A stretch of 26,570 nt of DNA from Candidatus Atribacteria bacterium (GTDB lineage Bacteria > Atribacterota > Phoenicimicrobiia > Phoenicimicrobiales > Phoenicimicrobiaceae), in contig DOTB01000017.1 of NCBI GenBank assembly GCA_003513845.1, positions 1 through 26,570 of the forward strand, written 5' to 3'. Below the pieces are notes generated by a model that was not told the DNA's origin, ran no database searches, and saw only the letters and a program-made list of their open reading frames with translations. Position numbers and translations under genes: made by a program. Numbering within the stretch: the stretch's first letter is position 1; every line of letters starts with the position of its first letter. Shown here one piece after another: positions 18,201-26,570 of the stretch.

Positions 18201-19110
18201 TGTTATAGAAATCAAGGTCTTTATTATTAAATGATATCTGCTTCTGATGAAACGACCCTTCGGAAACTATGGCCCCTAACAAAAAGGCAAGGCTTTTATT
18301 CATTTTACGAGGAAGCTCGACATCTTTATATCTTTTATTGTTGGGTATGTACTTAGTTAAATCCAGATCTTTTGAACTAAATAGGGATGGCTCTCGACTT
18401 AATAAAACATAATCATTCTTATTTATGTCTTCTAATAACTTCCAGGTGAAACCAGGTACACCAAATTTATTGACTTCCCAACAGAGAACAGGATGGTTAT
18501 AAGTTCCTCTTAATTCATATCCTTGTTCGGTGGTAATTTTTATGGTCTTGTGCTTACCTGAATTGAAAAATTTAACTGCTTTCTTTTTTTTGCCTTCATA
18601 ATTCAAGATTTTTAAGTCTATGTCACATTCCTTCTCATTAGAAATTTCTCCAATTGGAATAATGCCCTTATCACTTAAAAGTAAGGTATCACCAGTTACA
18701 CAATATCTCATCGCTGCAGCGGCGTCACCATCAACCGAGCCAAAATTACCCTGCCCATCAATTAGAGGATAACGACAGGAAAAATCTTGAGCCATTCTAA
18801 CAATAGTATCATATACAGCAGTATCTCCATGGGGATGATATTTACCTAAGGTTTCTCCTACAATTCGAGCAGATTTCTTATAAGGTTTATCAGAAGTATT
18901 GCCCAGCTTGCTCATCGCATATAAGACACGACGATGAACTGGCTTTAAACCATCACGGGCATCAGGTAAGGCTCGACCAATTATCACACTCATAGCATAA
19001 CTAAGATAGGCGTCTTTTACTTCCTCTCCAATATCTGTAAGCAATTCTTTATTCTTTATAGTTATTTTTTCTTTTTCTTTCTTCAAATCTTTATTCTCTT
19101 TATCTTTCAT
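15274..19110 (-). CDS. gyrA: DNA gyrase subunit A containing an intein
   Basis: Breaks and reseals DNA as the A subunit of gyrase. The frame encodes about 1278 residues, of which 433 are an intein, leaving an 845-residue mature protein of usual length. The N-terminal part has [20 protein letters not shown] and the catalytic tyrosine in AAAMRY. The intein starts with the very next residue. The C-terminal half has the GyrA box QRRGGKG and beta-pinwheel blades, which make this GyrA rather than ParC. I place the start at the ATG at 19110, with GGAG 12 bases upstream; a TTG six codons earlier would lie within that ribosome site. It lies about 200 bases downstream of gyrB and is probably cotranscribed with it. 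The short spacer to gyrB has low-complexity repeats. Confidence 0.97.
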   Translation of the reverse strand: MKDKENKDLKKEKEKITIKNKELLTDIGEEVKDAYLSYAMSVIIGRALPDARDGLKPVHRRVLYAMSKLGNTSDKPYKKSARIVGETLGKYHPHGDTAVYDTIVRMAQDFSCRYPLIDGQGNFGSVDGDAAAAMRYCVTGDTLLLSDKGIIPIGEISNEKECDIDLKILNYEGKKKKAVKFFNSGKHKTIKITTEQGYELRGTYNHPVLCWEVNKFGVPGFTWKLLEDINKNDYVLLSREPSLFSSKDLDLTKYIPNNKRYKDVELPRKMNKSLAFLLGAIVSEGSFHQKQISFNNKDLDFYNKIKNIIKEQFKGIKLYEREIKGDCREISIYQQQVVEFLKNIGLEDTTSENKIIPFSVLLSRKDTVREYLKGLFEGDGSIVVHKDKRHRGRVIELVYNSKSQELIRQLKILLLNFGIVTTFPYKDKRSDCYKLLISGVENIKRFKEEIGFFSSKKQARLLEIDSINGNRMSKTDYIPFLSAYLRKNYKNEFIKKHNFDRYNNLRRYKDELGGYLQGTDKNLIEWLLEHNIFFNKIKNVEKLREEDVYSIRVDSKCHSFVANGFINHNTEIRMSKIAEELLADINKETVNFTPNFDGSLEEPEVLPSKIPNLLINGTSGIAVGMATNIPPHNLKEIIDGIALMIDDPEVSVDKLMSVVKGPDFPTGGIICGTEGIRSAYRAGKGTIKLQAQVFTEGLTGDNKGERSNPRLIIKELPYQVNKANLVEEIANLVQDKKIPEITSLRDESDRNGMRVVIELKKNSNVDIVLNNLYKHTKMRISFGINLLAIDHGRPRILNLREIIKCFLDHRKDVVEKRTRYDLRKAKERAHILEGLKIALSNIDEVVQIIKKSKNVNIAHSKLKSRFGLSDIQAQAILDMKLQRLTSLETEKILEEYLELIKRIAYLEDILQNEKKMMLLIKEELLDLKEKYGDERRTMIIEDVGEHNIEDFIAEEDIVITYTQDGYLKRLPLSTYRSQRRGGKGKIGMTTKTEDFVDQLFVTTNLHDILFFTNKGNVYKRRAYQIPEGGRTSRGVAIVNLLGIDKEEHITTLIPIKSNELEESKENKENNEKYLFMATKKGKIKKVPLSSFSNLRNVGIIALRLLPEDELVGVRLAENQEDVVLTSRLGRSIRFSGNLIRSMGRSALGVKGMIFSSQDYLININLVEPDSEKDLLLITEGGYAKRTSLKEFRRFKRQGSRGMMSIKLTKEKGEVIAVKVVDEGDEIVLISQQGIVIRVPVEEIHKTGRYSQGVKVMNLAPEDKVASVALISSERADLN
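17404..18702 (-). other. Intein in GyrA with LAGLIDADG homing endonuclease
   Basis: An in-frame intein of 433 residues. It begins with Cys (CVTGDTLLL) directly after the gyrase active-site Tyr codon and ends with the dipeptide His-Asn (GFINHN) before a Thr extein residue (TEIRM). Splicing residues are all present: Cys1, the block B motif GTYNH (T67, H70), the block F His422, penultimate His432 and terminal Asn433. A two-motif LAGLIDADG endonuclease lies between: [10 protein letters not shown] (141-150, acid E148) and [11 protein letters not shown] (235-245, acid D243). It is probably splicing-competent and possibly mobile. The position matches the known GyrA intein site of mycobacteria, as far as I recall. 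Confidence 0.95.
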
Positions 19111-19318
19111 TATATTAAAATTCTCCAATCAAACTATTCAATAGTGAATAGTCGTTAGCCGTTGGCAGGAAATGTTTCTCACCTGTCAATGAATTTAGTT
19201 CTCTTGTTACTTGATTAGCTCTGGTTAGCTGGCTTAATATCAGTTCACCAACTAACTAACCAGGCAACTAATTAACCAATTAAATAAATATACTATATGT
19301 TAGAGTATAATATACGAT

Positions 19319-21271
<1,953 letters not shown>

Positions 21272-21288
21272 TTAACTCCAATCACAAT

Positions 21289-21315
21289 GAAACCGCAGCT
21301 TTTAGCCACGGTCTC
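21289..21315 (-). promoter_or_regulatory. Hairpin in the gyrB 5' leader
   Basis: GAGACCGTGGCT pairs with AGCTGCGGTTTC on the minus strand (12 positions including G-U pairs) around a three-base loop. It is not followed by a T run, so it is not a typical terminator. It lies between the gyrB promoter and the GTG start; its role is unknown. Confidence 0.5.
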
Positions 21316-21391
21316 AGTCTTTTATTTTCTTATATACAAATTATTCTATATTTGTAATAAAATTTTCTATTCTAAAAAATTAATCTAATTA

Positions 21392-21420
21392 ATAATACTA
21401 TATTATAAGCCTTTTGTCAA
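21392..21420 (-). promoter_or_regulatory. Promoter of gyrB
   Basis: Consensus -35 TTGACA (21415-21420) and -10 TATTAT (21392-21397) with a 17-base spacer on the minus strand, giving a start near 21385 and a leader of about 120 bases. A second TATAAT-like stretch lies in the spacer. Confidence 0.65.
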
Positions 21421-21482
21421 AATTTTGGGGGTTGTGCGTTTTACAGAATTTTTGTTTAAGATTTTTATTTATGAAGGACTAT

Positions 21483-21800
21483 TTAATTGCTATTAAAATG
21501 TGACGGTTGAACTTTAAATCGGAGATCAGATACTGTTTGTTCTTTTGTTTTAAGGTTTATTTTATCAATAATTTCCCCTTTTCTTAAATTCAATTCATTG
21601 GCCCAAACACTACTTTTAACCCTTAAAAAGAGAATCTGGCCTTGTATCTTAATTGGTTGGGTATTTTGGGCAATCTCCTCCCCTACCACCTCTTCCCAAT
21701 GATTAATTACTTGATATCCCCTTATCTTTTTATCCCATCTTTTTTCTTTAAAATAATCTTCTAAGGCTTCTTTAAAGGAGATCATATCTCTTCTTTTCAT
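21483..21800 (-). CDS. dciA: DciA-like DUF721 protein, helicase-loading candidate
   Basis: A 105-residue DUF721 protein. In bacteria without DnaC or DnaI, members of this family (DciA) bind and load the replicative helicase DnaB. The core segment GYQVINHWEEVVGEEIAQNTQPIKIQGQILFLRVKSSVWANELN is the DUF721 domain (residues about 28-72), with the tryptophans W35 and W66 typical of it. The N-terminus is basic. It begins inside the stop codon of recF (ATGA overlap), so translation is coupled. The position between recF and gyrB is a familiar setting for DUF721 genes. Function is by family and context. Confidence 0.85.
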   Translation of the reverse strand: MKRRDMISFKEALEDYFKEKRWDKKIRGYQVINHWEEVVGEEIAQNTQPIKIQGQILFLRVKSSVWANELNLRKGEIIDKINLKTKEQTVSDLRFKVQPSHFNSN

Positions 21801-22939
21801 AAAACAGACACCTTCCCCCCTTCTACTTTAAAAATCTTGCCCTTTTTCATAATATCATTATTAAAGTAATTTAAATTTATACTGGTAATAAAAGTCTGCA
21901 CCTTTTTGTTGATAATTAGCTCTAACAAAAAATGTCTTCTTTCTTCATCTAATTCCGACATAACGTCATCAAGTAGCAATATAGGATACACCCCTTCTCT
22001 CTCCTTAATTAAATCTAATTCTCCCAATTTTAAAGAAAGTATAGAAGTCCTTTGCTGCCCCTGTGAACCGTAAAAGGCGACATTGGCATTATTAACAAAT
22101 ACTAAAAAATCGTCTCTGTGTGGGCCATATAAGGTTGTTTTATAATCTATCTCTTTTTTTTTATATCTCTCAATCTTATCTTTAAATGCCTTGTTAATTA
22201 AAGATATTTCTTCCTCTTTTAAATTTTCAATTACATTGTTCTGGTATGATAATTTCAAATTTTCTTTTCCTTTAGTAATCTCTTGATAGAACTTATTTGC
22301 TAGATAGTTCATCTTCTTTAAAAATCTGCTTCTGGTTAAAATCAAAAAAGACCCTCGCTTAATAATCTGAGGATCCCAAATTAAAAGATTTTCTCTTACT
22401 TCTCTTCTATTATCGCCTCTTCTTAATATATTATTACGATGCCCCAAAATCCTATTATACCCTGATAGATACCTTTGATATAAAGGATAAATCTGAGATA
22501 TCTGTTCGTCCAAGAATCTTCTTCTCAAAGAAGGAGAACCCTTTATAATCTGTAAATGTTCGGGAGAAAACACCACCCCCTTAAATTCTTTATTTAAAAT
22601 AGACTTCTTCTGTATATTTTGATTTATTTTAATAACTTTGGTTAATTTTATTTTATTGAAACTTTCAACATTTTTCTCTAAAGATATATTTACTTCAAAA
22701 CTTTCGTCATTTTTATTAATTTCCCCAAAAAGACAAGAAACATTATTGTCCCAATTTATTAATTGTTTGTCATTGTTTGTCTTATAAGAGGATCCACGGA
22801 CAAGCATAGTCATCGCTTCAAGTATATTGGTCTTCCCTTGAGCATTATCTCCAATAAATATATTAAGATTAGAATCAAAGTCTATAGAAATATTTAAGAA
22901 ATTCCTATAATTTATCAGTCTTATCTTGGTAAAATACAA
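21797..22939 (-). CDS. recF: DNA replication and repair protein RecF
   Basis: An SMC-like ATPase that helps load RecA at gaps during recombinational repair. The N-terminal Walker A lies in IFIGDNAQGKTNILEAMT (residues 28-45). The ABC signature region falls in the GSQGQQRTSILSLKLGEL segment. Walker B is PILLLDDVMSELDEERR near the C-terminus. The 380-residue length is normal. The start is an unusual TTG at 22939, five bases after AGGAAGAG; no ATG precedes it in frame. The last bases overlap dciA. The spacer to dnaN holds a decayed inverted repeat. Confidence 0.95.
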   Translation of the reverse strand: MYFTKIRLINYRNFLNISIDFDSNLNIFIGDNAQGKTNILEAMTMLVRGSSYKTNNDKQLINWDNNVSCLFGEINKNDESFEVNISLEKNVESFNKIKLTKVIKINQNIQKKSILNKEFKGVVFSPEHLQIIKGSPSLRRRFLDEQISQIYPLYQRYLSGYNRILGHRNNILRRGDNRREVRENLLIWDPQIIKRGSFLILTRSRFLKKMNYLANKFYQEITKGKENLKLSYQNNVIENLKEEEISLINKAFKDKIERYKKKEIDYKTTLYGPHRDDFLVFVNNANVAFYGSQGQQRTSILSLKLGELDLIKEREGVYPILLLDDVMSELDEERRHFLLELIINKKVQTFITSINLNYFNNDIMKKGKIFKVEGGKVSVL

Positions 22940-23107
22940 TTTCTCTTCCTATTCTATTTTTACAATTATTTTATTTCCGATTTTTAATATTTCCCTTTAA
23001 TGTAATGGTTATTTCCCAAAAAACCAAAAATAAATTCAGCAGGTTATGTATATGGTACATTGCAGACAATTTTATGGCAAATTATGATTTTTTGGGCATA
23101 ATTATGT

Positions 23108-23186
23108 TGTAGGAACACAATAAATTGTGCCATTGACATATTATTGTCTAATTTCTCCTGAGGGTATGATGCATCGTGCTCCTACA
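23108..23186. repeat. Decayed MITE-like inverted repeat, 79 bp
   Basis: TGTAGGAACACAAT (23108-23121) is the near-perfect reverse complement of ATCGTGCTCCTACA (23173-23186), matching at 12 of 14 positions. It lies in the otherwise gene-free 294-base spacer between recF and dnaN (22940-23233). Elements ending in TGTAGGGGC are common in uncultured bacterial genomes, and this looks like an eroded relative. Confidence 0.5.
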
Positions 23187-23233
23187 TTAACATTTCGTTT
23201 ACTTTTTGGGTTATACTTATGTAATAATATTAA

Positions 23234-24418
23234 TTAATCTGTTCTTACCGGCATTATAATATGAATGTAGCTTTTGTCTTTGTCGGGGGTAATAATTGCT
23301 GGACTTAAAGGATCATTTAATTTTATTAAAATATTATCTGCCTTTATTACCCTTATAACATCTAAAATATATTTAGAATTAAAGGTTATTATAATGTCTT
23401 CTCCCTTTTTAAAACAAGGTATTCTCTCTAAGGCTTCTCCAATACTAGGGCTTTCTGCTTTTAGGATTATTTCACACCTTTCTTTAATTTTACTATTCTC
23501 TTTTTTATTAATGGCTTCCATCTTTACTATATTTAAATCTTCTCTTACAAATAAAGAAATCCTTTCCATCTTATCTCTAAAATCATCGTTATTCACTTTT
23601 ATTTCTGTTTTAAAGGAATTTGGGATAATTTGATGATAGTTAGGGAATTGCCCTTCTATTAATCTTGAGTATAGTCTTATATTATTACGACCATCTGGGT
23701 ATAAAATAAACATTATCTGTCTTTCTCCAACTCTTATTTCTGTAAATACATCTTCGTCGTCGGATAATAATTTGTATAATTCTGATAAAGCCCTATATGG
23801 TATAATAATCTCTATCTCATCAGTGGAGTTTTTCTCTATATTTGTTTCCCCGGGTACAGGTTTTATCCCTTGAATATTCTTATAAGAGAGTCTATGACTA
23901 TCTGTGGCAACTACTTCTATTTTATTATTTATTATTTTAAATAAGACCCCGCTCAAAAAAGATCCGCTTTCGTCTTTAGAAGTTGCAAAAATAGTCTGAT
24001 ATATTGTTTCTTTAAATATCTTCTGTTTTATTTTGATTTTGGATTTTATTTTAATTTCAGGAAAATTAGAAAATTCTTCCCCTGAAAAACCTAAAATTTT
24101 ATAGGTTGCATTATTTTCCCTAATAATAATATTGTTGTTTTCCAAACTCTCAATTTCTATATTTCCTTCGGGAAATTTTCTAATCAATTCACCAATTATT
24201 TTATTTGGTATTACAACGGACCCACTTTCTATTACCTGAGCGGGTATATAATAATCTATTCCGATTTCCAAATCGGTTGCAAATAAATGTATTTTATTGT
24301 CATTACTTACCTCAAAGAGTATTCCATTATAGATAGGTAATCCAATTTTAGTAGATATTCCTTTTTGAACTATTTGGATACCATGAAGTAAACTTTCTTG
24401 TGAACAAATAAATTTCAT
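23234..24418 (-). CDS. dnaN: DNA polymerase III beta subunit, sliding clamp
   Basis: The ring-shaped clamp that keeps the replicative polymerase on DNA. The 394-residue length is slightly above the usual 365-380. Three successive clamp domains can be followed: the N-terminal MKFICSQESLLHGIQIVQKG with LFATDLEIGI, the central FLSGVLFKI..VVATDSHRLSYK, and the C-terminal IIMPVRTD ending, a common clamp terminus. ATG is preceded by GGAG. A promoter candidate at 24464-24492 and a DnaA box just upstream of it suggest independent expression from dnaA. Confidence 0.97.
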   Translation of the reverse strand: MKFICSQESLLHGIQIVQKGISTKIGLPIYNGILFEVSNDNKIHLFATDLEIGIDYYIPAQVIESGSVVIPNKIIGELIRKFPEGNIEIESLENNNIIIRENNATYKILGFSGEEFSNFPEIKIKSKIKIKQKIFKETIYQTIFATSKDESGSFLSGVLFKIINNKIEVVATDSHRLSYKNIQGIKPVPGETNIEKNSTDEIEIIIPYRALSELYKLLSDDEDVFTEIRVGERQIMFILYPDGRNNIRLYSRLIEGQFPNYHQIIPNSFKTEIKVNNDDFRDKMERISLFVREDLNIVKMEAINKKENSKIKERCEIILKAESPSIGEALERIPCFKKGEDIIITFNSKYILDVIRVIKADNILIKLNDPLSPAIITPDKDKSYIHIIMPVRTD

Positions 24419-24463
24419 TTTATTATCTCCTTTTACTTATTTCTTATAATTTAATAAATAAAA

Positions 24464-24492
24464 ATAGTATTAATAGTAGTAGACTATGTTAA
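24464..24492 (-). promoter_or_regulatory. Promoter candidate of dnaN
   Basis: TTAACA (24487-24492) and TACTAT (24464-24469) with a 17-base spacer on the minus strand; the -10 is weak. A DnaA box (24496-24504) abuts the -35. Confidence 0.4.
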
Positions 24493-24495
24493 AAT

Positions 24496-24504
24496 TGTGG
24501 AAAA
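24496..24504 (-). promoter_or_regulatory. DnaA box in the dnaA-dnaN spacer
   Basis: TTTTCCACA on the minus strand, one mismatch from the TTATCCACA consensus. A weaker TTATTAACA lies at 24640-24648. Their place on the far side of dnaA from the main cluster gives a two-part origin layout. Confidence 0.5.
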
Positions 24505-24529
24505 CAGAAGAAACTATATGTTTTATTTT

Positions 24530-24586
24530 AAAAAAAGCTGGGGAAAAAGATAAGGATAAATTTTAAATATATTAACCTATTCCCCA
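24530..24586 (-). terminator. Intrinsic terminator candidate after dnaA
   Basis: On the minus strand, TGGGGAA (24586-24580) pairs with TTCCCCA (24545-24539) and is followed by GC and a run of seven T (24536-24530). The loop is long (34 bases), though AGG/CCT pairing may shorten it. It lies between dnaA and the dnaN promoter candidate. Confidence 0.4.
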
Positions 24587-24660
24587 ATATTATATTTTAA
24601 TACAAGGCAAACAAAAATAAATTAACCTTTGTTAAGAAGTTATTAACAATAAATTAACAA

Positions 24661-26025
24661 TTACTCATTTTTAATTTTAAGGGTTAAGTTTTCTATAACA
24701 GATTTTAAACTCTTATCTTTTTCAATTTTATTCTTAATTTTACTATATGAATGAAGAATAGTAGTATGATCTTTTCCTCCAAATATTTCACCAATTGCGG
24801 GTAAAGAAAAATCTGTTAATTCACGAGAAAGATAAATAGCAACTTGTCTGGCCATTACAATATTTTTTGTTCTTTTTTTAGATAATAAGGCACTAAGTTT
24901 TATATTAAAATAATCTGCGGTTATTTTTTGAATTTGGTTAATCGATATTTCTTTATTTTCTATGGGAATAATATCTTTTAATATTTCTTGGGCTAAAGGT
25001 ATAGACAAAATATTTTTAGTTAGTGTAGAGAAAGCAATTAATTTAGTTAAAGCTCCTTCTAATTGCCTTATGTTAGAAGGAATTTTATCTGCAATAAAAT
25101 TAATTACTTCAGAAGGAATATCTAAATTTTCTAATTGTGCCTTTTTTCTTAAAATCGCTATTCTGGTTTCTAAATCAGGAGGTTGTATATCAGTAATTAA
25201 CCCCCATTCAAACCTGGAAATTAAACGGTCTTCTAAAGTTGGTATCTCTTTGGGGGGCCGATCACTAGCAATTACAATTTGTTTATTTGAGTCATACAAT
25301 GTATTAAAAGTATGGAAAAATTCTTCTTGGGTCCTTTCTTTCCCAGCCAAAAATTGTATATCATCAATTAATAAAACATCAACACTGCGATATTTATTAC
25401 GAAATGAACCAGTACGATCATCTCGGATAGAATTAATTAATTCATTAGTAAATTTTTCAGAGGAGATATATAAAACATTTATTTTTTTCTTCAAGTTATT
25501 TTGTAATATGTAATTACCAATAGCCTGCATTAGATGGGTTTTCCCCAACCCCACTCCTCCATATACAAAAAGAGGGTTATAAGCCTTTGCGGGAGATTGG
25601 GCCACTGCAAGACAGGCTGCATGGGCAAACCTATTTCCATTTCCTACCACGAAAGTATCAAATGTATATTTTGGCTGTAAAAAAAATTCGATATTGTTAT
25701 TAATATTGTTAATTTTAGATTTTATTTGTTTTGTTTTATTCTCTTGAATGGTTTTAGAAGGTTTTAAGTTAGATGTTTTAAATTTTATATTTATATCTTC
25801 TTTTAAATTTAATAAATTGGTTAAAAGGTCTTTAATGAATTCGATATAATGTTTTTCTAGCCATTCTTTACAGAAATCATTGGGTACCGCAACAATTAAC
25901 TCATTATCTTTGAATTTTAAAATTTTTGTTTGACTAAACCAGCTGTTATATGCTTGAGGAGGTAGTTTGCTTTTTGCGGTCTGCAATATTTTATCCCAAA
26001 GGTTGTTGTCTTCTATAAAATTCAT
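24661..26025 (-). CDS. dnaA: Chromosomal replication initiator protein DnaA
   Basis: Binds DnaA boxes, unwinds the origin and helps load the helicase. Domain I covers residues about 1-80, followed by a lysine- and asparagine-rich linker to about 115. The AAA+ domain has Walker A GGVGLGKT (156-163), Walker B LLIDD (218-222) and the arginine-finger region ISRFEWG. Domain IV carries the DNA-binding signature DFSLPAIGEIFGGKDHTTILHS (405-426). The 454-residue length is typical. ATG is preceded by GTGGGG. DnaA boxes lie on both sides of the gene, one of them about 40 bp upstream of its likely -10, which suits autoregulation. Confidence 0.98.
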   Translation of the reverse strand: MNFIEDNNLWDKILQTAKSKLPPQAYNSWFSQTKILKFKDNELIVAVPNDFCKEWLEKHYIEFIKDLLTNLLNLKEDINIKFKTSNLKPSKTIQENKTKQIKSKINNINNNIEFFLQPKYTFDTFVVGNGNRFAHAACLAVAQSPAKAYNPLFVYGGVGLGKTHLMQAIGNYILQNNLKKKINVLYISSEKFTNELINSIRDDRTGSFRNKYRSVDVLLIDDIQFLAGKERTQEEFFHTFNTLYDSNKQIVIASDRPPKEIPTLEDRLISRFEWGLITDIQPPDLETRIAILRKKAQLENLDIPSEVINFIADKIPSNIRQLEGALTKLIAFSTLTKNILSIPLAQEILKDIIPIENKEISINQIQKITADYFNIKLSALLSKKRTKNIVMARQVAIYLSRELTDFSLPAIGEIFGGKDHTTILHSYSKIKNKIEKDKSLKSVIENLTLKIKNE

Positions 26026-26148
26026 ATAGTTACCCCACTTAAATAATTGATTAATTTATATTTGATTATATTTTTTTTATAGACCAATAAAGGATAAATA
26101 AACTATAAATTATACAAGAAAGTATACGGTTTATAAGTAATTTATGGA

Positions 26149-26157
26149 TTATCCACA
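26149..26157 (+). promoter_or_regulatory. DnaA box, perfect consensus
   Basis: TTATCCACA on the plus strand, about 35 bp upstream of the dnaA -10 candidate. It faces a TTTTCCACA box on the other strand at 26173-26181, 15 bases away. Confidence 0.7.
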
Positions 26158-26172
26158 AAGTTAACAGCCAAC

Positions 26173-26181
26173 TGTGGAAAA
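26173..26181 (-). promoter_or_regulatory. DnaA box, one mismatch
   Basis: TTTTCCACA on the minus strand, convergent with the perfect box at 26149. Confidence 0.5.
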
Positions 26182-26289
26182 GTCAAAAAAGAATTTTTGC
26201 CTTAAAAAATATTAATTTTATTAGAAAAAATATTTTTAATAGTTTATTTATAGAATACTAACCAATCAATTTTTAAGACTTTTAGAAAG

Positions 26290-26320
26290 TTATTAACAGT
26301 TTATTAACAATTGTGGAAAA
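26290..26320. promoter_or_regulatory. Cluster of DnaA-box-like sites
   Basis: Two TTATTAACA copies 11 bases apart in the same orientation (26290-26298, 26301-26309) are followed by TTTTCCACA on the minus strand (26312-26320). The helical spacing of 11 bases suggests cooperative binding; the first two deviate from consensus at two positions. Confidence 0.45.
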
Positions 26321-26570
26321 CTAAAGTTAATAAATTTATATCACTCATTTTTACGAAAACAGTTTTGTATTTATAATAACAAAAATCAATCCATTAAGCA
26401 AAGATATTTTGTGAATTTTTGAATGAAAAATTTAAACCCCCAGTAGTTAAAAAACTTTTACTAATTAAACCGGTAACCGCAAAAATGGGCGATTAACACT
26501 TGATAATTTTATAATATATTAATTTTAAACTTATACAAACCGATTTTTCGTTAGTGTAAAATTTAGTGGG

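Larger units (their letters stand above)
26026..26570. other. Origin-like AT-rich region upstream of dnaA
   Basis: No gene is visible in 545 bases. The region holds a perfect DnaA box TTATCCACA (26149-26157, plus strand), TTTTCCACA boxes on the minus strand at 26173-26181 and 26312-26320, and weaker TTATTAACA copies at 26290-26298 and 26301-26309. Very AT-rich stretches (26182-26290) could be an unwinding element. A dnaA -10 candidate TATAAT lies at 26109-26114 on the minus strand, without a clear -35. oriC is the best reading. Confidence 0.65.

Noticed and set aside
15274..19110. ParC rather than GyrA
   Set aside because: The GyrA box QRRGGKG and the adjacency to gyrB argue for gyrase.
19111..19128. 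TTG start for gyrA six codons upstream
   Set aside because: This TTG lies in the ribosome site (TTGGAG) of the ATG at 19110 and has no ribosome site of its own.
24962..25513. Plus-strand open frame of 183 codons
   Set aside because: It lies wholly inside dnaA on the other strand and has no ribosome site or recognisable domain.

Overview
The window is an AT-rich bacterial chromosome segment (roughly two thirds A+T by eye) that covers the replication-initiation neighbourhood. Reading leftwards on the minus strand from the right edge, it holds an origin-like AT-rich region, then dnaA, dnaN, recF, dciA (DUF721), gyrB and gyrA, followed by an aspartate-family amino-acid block of hom, thrB, lysC, asd and a LysE-type exporter. 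The low GC, T-box control, TAXI-TRAP transporter, GH4 glycosidase and spacers full of mobile-repeat debris suit an uncultured anaerobic lineage. Atribacterota-like is my best guess; a Firmicutes-like or another candidate phylum cannot be excluded from sequence alone.

Right part (about 15.2-26.6 kb): DnaA boxes lie on both sides of dnaA. dnaN and gyrB have their own promoter candidates, and recF and dciA overlap by 4 bp. gyrA carries a 433-residue intein with an embedded LAGLIDADG endonuclease, inserted directly after the catalytic tyrosine. Functional gyrase therefore depends on protein splicing.

Middle part (about 9.2-15.2 kb): hom is preceded by a strong sigma-A-type promoter and a recognisable T-box leader ending in an intrinsic terminator. 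lysC, asd and lysE are tightly packed and probably one unit. The spacers contain a 100-bp MITE-like inverted repeat and low-complexity, degenerate repeat tracts. No threonine synthase gene is in the window.

Left part (1-9.2 kb): accessory genes. There is a two-gene TAXI-TRAP transporter, a complete insertion sequence with a DD35E transposase placed just upstream of the TRAP promoter, a GH4 glycosidase, a PAC2-family protein, a short HhH protein, a GNAT acetyltransferase fused to a YoaP-like domain, and the 5' remnant of a SAM methyltransferase.

The most notable items are the GyrA intein, the hom T-box, the IS (bipartite ends and a hairpin that hides its own ribosome site) and the DnaA boxes flanking dnaA. 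No wholly new multi-gene system was recognised.
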